From Candidatus Woesebacteria bacterium (GTDB lineage: Bacteria; Patescibacteriota; Microgenomatia; UBA1406; GWC2-37-13): a stretch of 10,391 bases of DNA. The stretch covers positions 1-10,391 of the forward strand of contig JAGOLU010000024.1 in NCBI GenBank assembly GCA_017993865.1, given 5' to 3'. Of this stretch, positions 6,001 to 10,391 are shown piece by piece. Every line of letters starts with the position of its first letter. Position 1 is the first letter of the stretch. Both the position numbers and the translations under genes were made by a program. The notes beneath the pieces were generated by a model. That model ran no database searches. It was not told where the DNA came from and saw only the letters and a program-made list of their open reading frames with translations.

Positions 6001-7662
6001 CTATTTGTTTTGTGCTCTTTCTAAAGCCTTTCTTGCATCCTCATATTCCGGATTTATCTCAAGCGTTCGTTGCCACAATTTTTGCGCTTCTTCGACCTTA
6101 CCTGTCTGATAATACAGAAGTCCGAGATTAAAGTAAGCATTGTCATAGTCTGGGTTTATCAATAGCTCTTCTTTATATTCTCGTTCTGCCTCTCTAAACT
6201 CTCCTCTATTCATGTATAAGAGTCCGAGATTGTTATGTGCCATTTGTTCATTCTTGTTGAGTAGAAGTGACTTTTTGAAATATTCCTCAGCTAAATCATG
6301 TTCTTTATCTAAGTAATACATGGCTCCTAAATTCCGTTGCGCAAGCGGAGAATGTGGTGAAGTCTCGGCGGCGTTCTTCCAAAATGAAAGTTTGTTTGAA
6401 AAGTTGCTAGCATGAACGAGTGTCAAGAAAGTGAAGACGAGAATAATAATCGTGAGCCCCGCGTGAATGAAATCATCTTGGATCCTGCTTAGCAGTGTGC
6501 TTATTCGGCTCTCGATGACAAATATCATGATACCGATGATGGGGAGATACAGCCGATGCTCAATGAAATCAGCGACGGCAGTAGGATTTGGGCGAATAAA
6601 CGAGGGAAATAGAAATGTGCAAAACCAAATGGCACCAAAAAACATCATAAGAAGATTTTCCTGACGTGACTTTTCATAAAATACAAATTCAATGACAAGT
6701 AAACCAACGATTATCGTCAACGCAACGGCTCCCCACACAAATGTTGTGTCTTGAATGATTGGAAGCACAGAAAGATTGAGTGGAAAGAAGGCTTTGCCCA
6801 AGAGTTGCAGCGATGCGGGAGTATTGTTCCACACCGATTGCACCATTTCTGATGGACTCATGGGAATGGGGTTCTTTAGCGCAAAATGTCGAAGAATTGC
6901 CCAAAGTAACCCAACGATAGTAAACCCTCCACCAAACTTGAGCACTGTTGATCTATTAAGGACTTTTTTCGCATACAAATATATGAAGAAGACCACTGGG
7001 ATAACGAGTGCCGTCTCTTTTGTAAAAATCGCACAACCAAAAAAGAATATTGATAGTATTGCGAACACAAATCGTTTCGTTTCTGTGTATTGAATAAGTG
7101 TGATAAAGGATGCGAGCACAAATAGTGCAAGGAGAGAATCGTTTCTGCCGGGGACCCAAGCAACTGCCTGAGTAAGTACTGGATGTACAACAAAAATCAA
7201 CGCCGAGAATATCGCAATGTCTTTTGTATATTTTAATTTCCGAAAAAGAGCATATAGCAGACACGAAGCGATAAGGTGAATAATGATGTTCGTAAAATGA
7301 TACATGGCTGGAGACGCTCCGCCAATGATTGCATCAGGCATGAACGAGAGCGTAAGAAGTGGTCGATAATATGCTGCTGAACCATGTAAAACATGAAAAA
7401 CCTCTCTCGTGAAGGTGGTAAAGATATTGTGCCAGTCTTGCAAAAATGGGAGGTTATCGAGCACGAGGACATTATCGTCAAAATAGGTGAAATCGAAAAA
7501 GAGCGTCCGTGCATATAACAAAAATCCAAACAAAGATATTCCTACGTACATATATATTTCAGAAAGAGGAGTTATGGTGCGAGAAAACCAAGAGTCGTTT
7601 TCGCGACCTTCGTTTGCCTCACCGCGCGCTGGCGCGTCGTTTGATGTTGATGTATGCTGCAT
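6001..7662 (-). CDS. TMTC-like GT-C membrane glycosyltransferase with C-terminal TPR repeats
   Basis: This 553-residue protein combines a multi-pass membrane domain (about residues 35-420, ten or so helices) with three TPR repeats (about 438-540). The membrane part has the GT-C hallmarks of the TMTC/PMT type. An acidic pair lies in the first outer loop (FTYFDDNVLV, Asp62-Asp63). Further on come YYRPLL (98-103), HPVLTQAVAWVPGRND (160-175), FTKETALVIP (213-222) and ADFIEHRLYLP (364-374). The repeats show N-L-G-x-x-Y spaced by 34 residues (RNLGAMYYL, NNLGLLYMN, FNLGLLYYQ). Eukaryotic TMTC1-4 have this arrangement and O-mannosylate secreted proteins. By analogy this enzyme may transfer a sugar from a polyprenyl-phosphate carrier to exported proteins, with the TPRs binding a partner or acceptor. 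It starts 21 bases after the GT39-like gene. The first 25 residues are polar and probably disordered. Family resemblance is strong; donor and acceptor are inferred. Confidence 0.85.
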   Translation of the reverse strand: MQHTSTSNDAPARGEANEGRENDSWFSRTITPLSEIYMYVGISLFGFLLYARTLFFDFTYFDDNVLVLDNLPFLQDWHNIFTTFTREVFHVLHGSAAYYRPLLTLSFMPDAIIGGASPAMYHFTNIIIHLIASCLLYALFRKLKYTKDIAIFSALIFVVHPVLTQAVAWVPGRNDSLLALFVLASFITLIQYTETKRFVFAILSIFFFGCAIFTKETALVIPVVFFIYLYAKKVLNRSTVLKFGGGFTIVGLLWAILRHFALKNPIPMSPSEMVQSVWNNTPASLQLLGKAFFPLNLSVLPIIQDTTFVWGAVALTIIVGLLVIEFVFYEKSRQENLLMMFFGAIWFCTFLFPSFIRPNPTAVADFIEHRLYLPIIGIMIFVIESRISTLLSRIQDDFIHAGLTIIILVFTFLTLVHASNFSNKLSFWKNAAETSPHSPLAQRNLGAMYYLDKEHDLAEEYFKKSLLLNKNEQMAHNNLGLLYMNRGEFREAEREYKEELLINPDYDNAYFNLGLLYYQTGKVEEAQKLWQRTLEINPEYEDARKALERAQNK

Positions 7663-7683
7663 GAATAAAATACGAACTAGACG

Positions 7684-9270
7684 TCACTTTTTTTGGAAAA
7701 GGAGCAGGCTCGTCCTAAACAACTCATCTTCTGAAATCTGTGTACGCCACGTAAACGATTCTCCCTCCCAAACACTACCTCCAATCAAATTGTACTTTGT
7801 TTTTAAGAGGTTGTTTAGAAAATCTCGAAAGTAACTCGGGCTTGCTTCATCCCACAGCCCACTCTCAGACTTTTGAGATAACACTATTGCAGAAGGTGGG
7901 TGATCGGTGAGTTCACGAGCAGCCTCTTTTTGATAGATGAGTTGTTTGGGGGTTTTGATGATAAATGGATAGGTGATAACAAACCGTGAACTACTTTTCC
8001 TGTCAGCATAATACAAAATTTGCGGTTCTGAACCGGCAACGAATACAGAGTCTGTTGGATTCGTTAGCTCGTTGAGCTTTTTCCCTACCACCAATGACTC
8101 AGCAAATGGACTTGTTCGTCCGTACACCCATTGCCCAATCTCTGCGGATGTCATGGTGAATTGCTCTCGTACACCCAAGAGCATATACACCACCACAATT
8201 GCTGTGAAAAGAAACGTGAAAAACAACTTAGCTTGATTATCAATATATGAAGCGAGAGAATAGATAGCGTACGCTGTAATAAGCGCCCAAAATGGCATAA
8301 GCATAAGGTAGTAATGTCCGATGGGGGTTTGAAATATGCCAAGGAGTGAAGTAATAAATAGACCAAAGTACAACCATAATTTCTTTGACTCTCGAACTAG
8401 TGCCCAAACTAGCAGAAAGATGAGTGGAGTCCATGTAGTCGCGAATTGTGAGAAACGTCGAAGCAGATAGGTGAATCCTAACCCGAAAAAAGTGACGTAA
8501 TGACTATTAAAATCTACAATGGAATCCCACATATAGGGCCCTGCTCCCCGTAGCAGAAAGTATCCGAGAAACACAGTGGAGGAAATCACGCAACCAATAC
8601 ACCAAAAAGAGAGAACGAAAAGTAGTTTGTTGCGATTATGATGACGTTTCCAAATGTTAACGACCCAAACACCGAATAAGAAAATGAGTGGAAATACTGC
8701 TATTGGTTTATAGAGAATCGCGATTGTACTGAGAAATCCTACAAGAATGTGTTGATAGTATGGAGTTGACTCTTGTGACTTCATCTTCACGTAAAGAGCG
8801 ACTGTCGCAGTGAGCGGAAGAAGCATAAATACTTCCGTATTCGCAGCAAGAGCAGTAAGATACGGAAAAGATACCATTGGTACAACAATCCACATACTCG
8901 CAATGCCGACGAGCAACCCAAACTCTTTGTACCCAATATATCCAACCAAATATATGGTTCCCAACAAAAATAGCATCGCAAGTACTCGTGGCGCGGCTAC
9001 GCCATTTGGGTCAAATAGTTGACCTATGGCATAGGTAAAAATGATTGGAGGAGGTTTCTGAAGGAATGACTCTGTAAATGGAACGTCACCTCGCAACAAT
9101 AATCGCGCTGAGTATGCATACTCTCCTTCATCCCGCTCGAAGGGGGTGTGAATGCTGTTGCTGCGTAGAATTATAAGTAATACAAAGACCCCTAGTAAAG
9201 ATAGGATAGTAAAGTACCTTCGCACGTTATGTGGTGATAAACGAAAACAATGTGGAAGTGTAAATCTCAT
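7684..9270 (-). CDS. Family 39-type GT-C glycosyltransferase (ArnT/PMT_2-like)
   Basis: This 528-residue protein has about ten or more membrane helices starting at residue 20. The first outer loop carries the GT-C catalytic signature: TPFERDEGEYAYSARLLLRG (about 42-61, with Asp47 and Glu48), followed by SFLQKPPPIIF (about 68-78, Lys72-Pro73). This pair of motifs is typical of PMT_2/ArnT-like enzymes, which transfer a sugar from a polyprenyl-phosphate donor to lipid or protein at the outer face of the membrane. The C-terminal 130 residues are less hydrophobic and probably form an extracytoplasmic domain, as in ArnT. The acceptor cannot be told from the sequence. It lies 10 bases after the GT2 gene, which probably makes its lipid-linked donor, and 21 bases before the TMTC-like gene, so the three look like one operon. 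No Shine-Dalgarno sequence is visible. A possible weak -10 (TAAGAT) lies seven bases before the ATG. Confidence 0.9.
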   Translation of the reverse strand: MRFTLPHCFRLSPHNVRRYFTILSLLGVFVLLIILRSNSIHTPFERDEGEYAYSARLLLRGDVPFTESFLQKPPPIIFTYAIGQLFDPNGVAAPRVLAMLFLLGTIYLVGYIGYKEFGLLVGIASMWIVVPMVSFPYLTALAANTEVFMLLPLTATVALYVKMKSQESTPYYQHILVGFLSTIAILYKPIAVFPLIFLFGVWVVNIWKRHHNRNKLLFVLSFWCIGCVISSTVFLGYFLLRGAGPYMWDSIVDFNSHYVTFFGLGFTYLLRRFSQFATTWTPLIFLLVWALVRESKKLWLYFGLFITSLLGIFQTPIGHYYLMLMPFWALITAYAIYSLASYIDNQAKLFFTFLFTAIVVVYMLLGVREQFTMTSAEIGQWVYGRTSPFAESLVVGKKLNELTNPTDSVFVAGSEPQILYYADRKSSSRFVITYPFIIKTPKQLIYQKEAARELTDHPPSAIVLSQKSESGLWDEASPSYFRDFLNNLLKTKYNLIGGSVWEGESFTWRTQISEDELFRTSLLLFQKK

Positions 9271-9280
9271 AGAGAATATC

Positions 9281-10009
9281 TTAGCTTTTTTTAGTTATCC
9301 AATAGGTTATGGCAATCCACAACGTATGCATCCCATACCGCACACTTCGTAAGAAGTTAATACTAGAAGCTTCGGGGGAATATCGAACAGGCACTGGAAT
9401 CTCCCCTACTCGATATCCTTCCGCAATAATCCGGAAGAGGACTTGAGTATCGAACACGAAGTCATTGGAATAGTTCATGAAATCAATTCTTTCCAGAACA
9501 TCTCGCTTGTATGCGCGCATACCTGTGTGCCACTCAGATAAATTGTATCCGGCCGCAAAATTCTCGATAAGCGTCAAAATGCGGTTTGCGTAATATTTGT
9601 AGATCGGCATACCACCCGCTATTGCCTCTTTTCTGCTGCGGATTCTAGACCCTAGCATCACGTCAAAATAACCATCACGAATAAAACTGACAAAATATCG
9701 AATCAGCTTGGGATCGTATTGGTAGTCCGGGTGAAGCATGATAATAATATCGGCTCCTTGCTGGAGGGCGAGTGTGTAGCATGTTTTCTGATTCCCACCA
9801 TATCCCAAATTTTTATCATGTTCTTCGACAGTGAGATTGAGTTCTTTTGCAATCGAAAGCGTTTTATCAGTACTACGATCATCTACCAACAAAATTGTAT
9901 CAACTACGTCTTTGGGAATATCGGCAACCGTTTTCTCTAGAGTTTTGGCAGCGTTATATGCGGGGAGCACAACGACAACTTTGGGATGTTTATTTATCTC
10001 TCTGCTCAT
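9281..10009 (-). CDS. GT2 polyprenyl-phosphate glycosyltransferase (DPM1/DPG synthase-like)
   Basis: This 242-residue protein is a GT-A fold family 2 enzyme without a membrane tail. It opens with KVVVVLPAYNAAKTL, followed by the nucleotide-binding ILLVDDRSTDKT (Asp43-Asp44). Next is HDKNLGYGGNQKTCY, typical of the DPM/DPG synthase group, then the metal-site stretch MLHPDYQYDP (Asp95). GSRIRSRKEA lies near 120, and the acceptor-side motif WHTGMRAYKRDVL is near 160-172. These match enzymes that move mannose, glucose or another sugar from a nucleotide sugar to a polyprenyl phosphate on the inner leaflet. The exact sugar cannot be read. Its product is the donor class used by GT-C enzymes, two of which follow directly, 10 and then 21 bases apart. 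An extended -10 element sits six bases before the ATG, so this gene probably starts its own, likely leaderless, transcript within the 37-base gap after the ATP-grasp gene. Confidence 0.92.
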   Translation of the reverse strand: MSREINKHPKVVVVLPAYNAAKTLEKTVADIPKDVVDTILLVDDRSTDKTLSIAKELNLTVEEHDKNLGYGGNQKTCYTLALQQGADIIIMLHPDYQYDPKLIRYFVSFIRDGYFDVMLGSRIRSRKEAIAGGMPIYKYYANRILTLIENFAAGYNLSEWHTGMRAYKRDVLERIDFMNYSNDFVFDTQVLFRIIAEGYRVGEIPVPVRYSPEASSINFLRSVRYGMHTLWIAITYWITKKS

Positions 10010-10015
10010 GACGAC

Positions 10016-10024
10016 ATGATAGCA
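10016..10024 (-). promoter_or_regulatory. Extended -10 element (TGCTATCAT) for a leaderless start at 10009
   Basis: On the minus strand TGC-TATCAT, five of six matches to TATAAT plus the TGn extension, ends six bases before the ATG of the GT2 gene. Predicted +1 is the A of ATG. An out-of-frame ATG overlaps the -10, but it meets TGA within three codons. No strong -35 is visible. It would start the glycosylation operon independently of the ATP-grasp gene. Confidence 0.55.
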
Positions 10025-10046
10025 AGTTTTTGGTTTAAAAGTGATT

Positions 10047-10391
10047 CTATGCTCGGATCATGTGAGTAAGCATCTTTCGATACAGATTTTTGACTACGCC
10101 CTTCTGGACCTCGCCACCTTCAGCATAATAATCTAGACCGGGGGCTGCATTCAGTTCTATAACACAGTATTTGTTAACCATTTTATCAATAGGATTGGGG
10201 GTCATAATATCAACCCCACAAAAGGTGAGGCCCATATCCCGCGCAAGCTTGATGGCTACTGTTTGGTAATCTGAATGGAGAATATGTGTGACATCATCCC
10301 CTTCTCCGCCTGAGGAAAGATTGGCGTTATCTAAAAGCTGAATAGCGTTACCTTCTGCTATTACAGATTTAAGACTCAGTCCCATGCGCTT
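10047..10391 (-). CDS. ATP-grasp ligase, C-terminal part (cut by right edge)
   Basis: Only the last 114 residues are in the window. The frame stays open upstream of the Met at 10385 (two more codons, Lys-Arg, reach the edge), so that Met is internal and the true start lies outside. Visible motifs fit the second half of an ATP-grasp domain. NLSSGGEGDDVT resembles the N-(L/I)-S-x-G-G-x-x-x-D-V-T motif of the cyanophycin synthetase and glutathione synthetase-like branch. GLTFCGVDIM is the strand before the metal site, and VIELNAAPGLDYY carries the Glu and Asn that bind the Mg ions of ATP. Such enzymes join an amine to a carboxylate through an acyl phosphate, often in peptide or amino-acid ligation. 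The substrate cannot be told from this fragment. It precedes the glycosylation genes by 37 bases, but they have their own predicted promoter, so a shared function is uncertain. Confidence 0.82.
   Translation of the reverse strand, partial: KRMGLSLKSVIAEGNAIQLLDNANLSSGGEGDDVTHILHSDYQTVAIKLARDMGLTFCGVDIMTPNPIDKMVNKYCVIELNAAPGLDYYAEGGEVQKGVVKNLYRKMLTHMIRA

Noticed and set aside
7625..7636. GC-rich inverted repeat CGCGC-TG-GCGCG near the TMTC-like gene start
   Set aside because: It lies in the Ala/Arg codons of the N-terminal tail, the loop is only two bases, there is no T-run, and nothing suggests a terminator or attenuator.
1..10391. Alternative genetic code with TGA read as glycine
   Set aside because: TGA is the natural end of three genes (stops at 7684, 5637 and 1661), each at the expected family end or directly before the next gene, and no in-frame TGA is needed to join motifs.

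Overview
This window reads as a stretch of a small, compact bacterial chromosome. All twelve genes lie on the minus strand, so the text below runs in transcription order, from the right edge to the left. Gaps between genes run from 4 to 106 bases. No insertion sequence, CRISPR array, tRNA, rRNA or phage block is visible, and no stretch over 300 bases lacks a gene. Several features fit the Candidate Phyla Radiation (Patescibacteria): single-domain receivers beside a Cache/HAMP/PAS histidine kinase, small two-helix membrane proteins, a stand-alone DEDDy exonuclease, and almost no Shine-Dalgarno sequences. This assignment is an inference from gene content, since no marker gene is present. TGA ends at least three genes (positions 7684, 5637 and 1661), so a code that reads TGA as glycine is unlikely.

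Right part (10391-6001): the C-terminal end of an ATP-grasp ligase runs in from the right edge. It is followed by three glycosylation genes. The first is a GT2 enzyme of the dolichyl/polyprenyl-phosphate sugar synthase type. The second is a multi-pass GT-C (family 39, ArnT-like) glycosyltransferase. The third is a GT-C membrane protein with C-terminal TPR repeats, resembling eukaryotic TMTC O-mannosyltransferases. The simplest reading is that the GT2 enzyme loads sugar onto a lipid carrier and the two GT-C enzymes move it to acceptors on the outer face of the membrane.

Middle (5971-2390): after the best sigma70-like promoter in the window (TTGACA, 17-base spacer, extended -10) come a 91-residue two-helix membrane protein, a 782-residue sensor histidine kinase and two stand-alone CheY-like receivers. 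No DNA-binding output domain is encoded with them.

Left part (2371-1): a PolB-like 3'-5' exonuclease, a 272-residue protein that I do not recognise, a holin-4-like membrane protein and the N-terminal part of an RmuC-like protein.

The most notable DNA-level signal is shared by three start codons (10009, 750 and 374). Each is preceded, at exactly six bases, by an extended -10 element of form TGnTAnnAT. That places the predicted transcription start on the A of ATG, so leaderless mRNAs are likely. Together with the lack of Shine-Dalgarno sequences at the other starts, this suggests a translation-initiation style worth testing.
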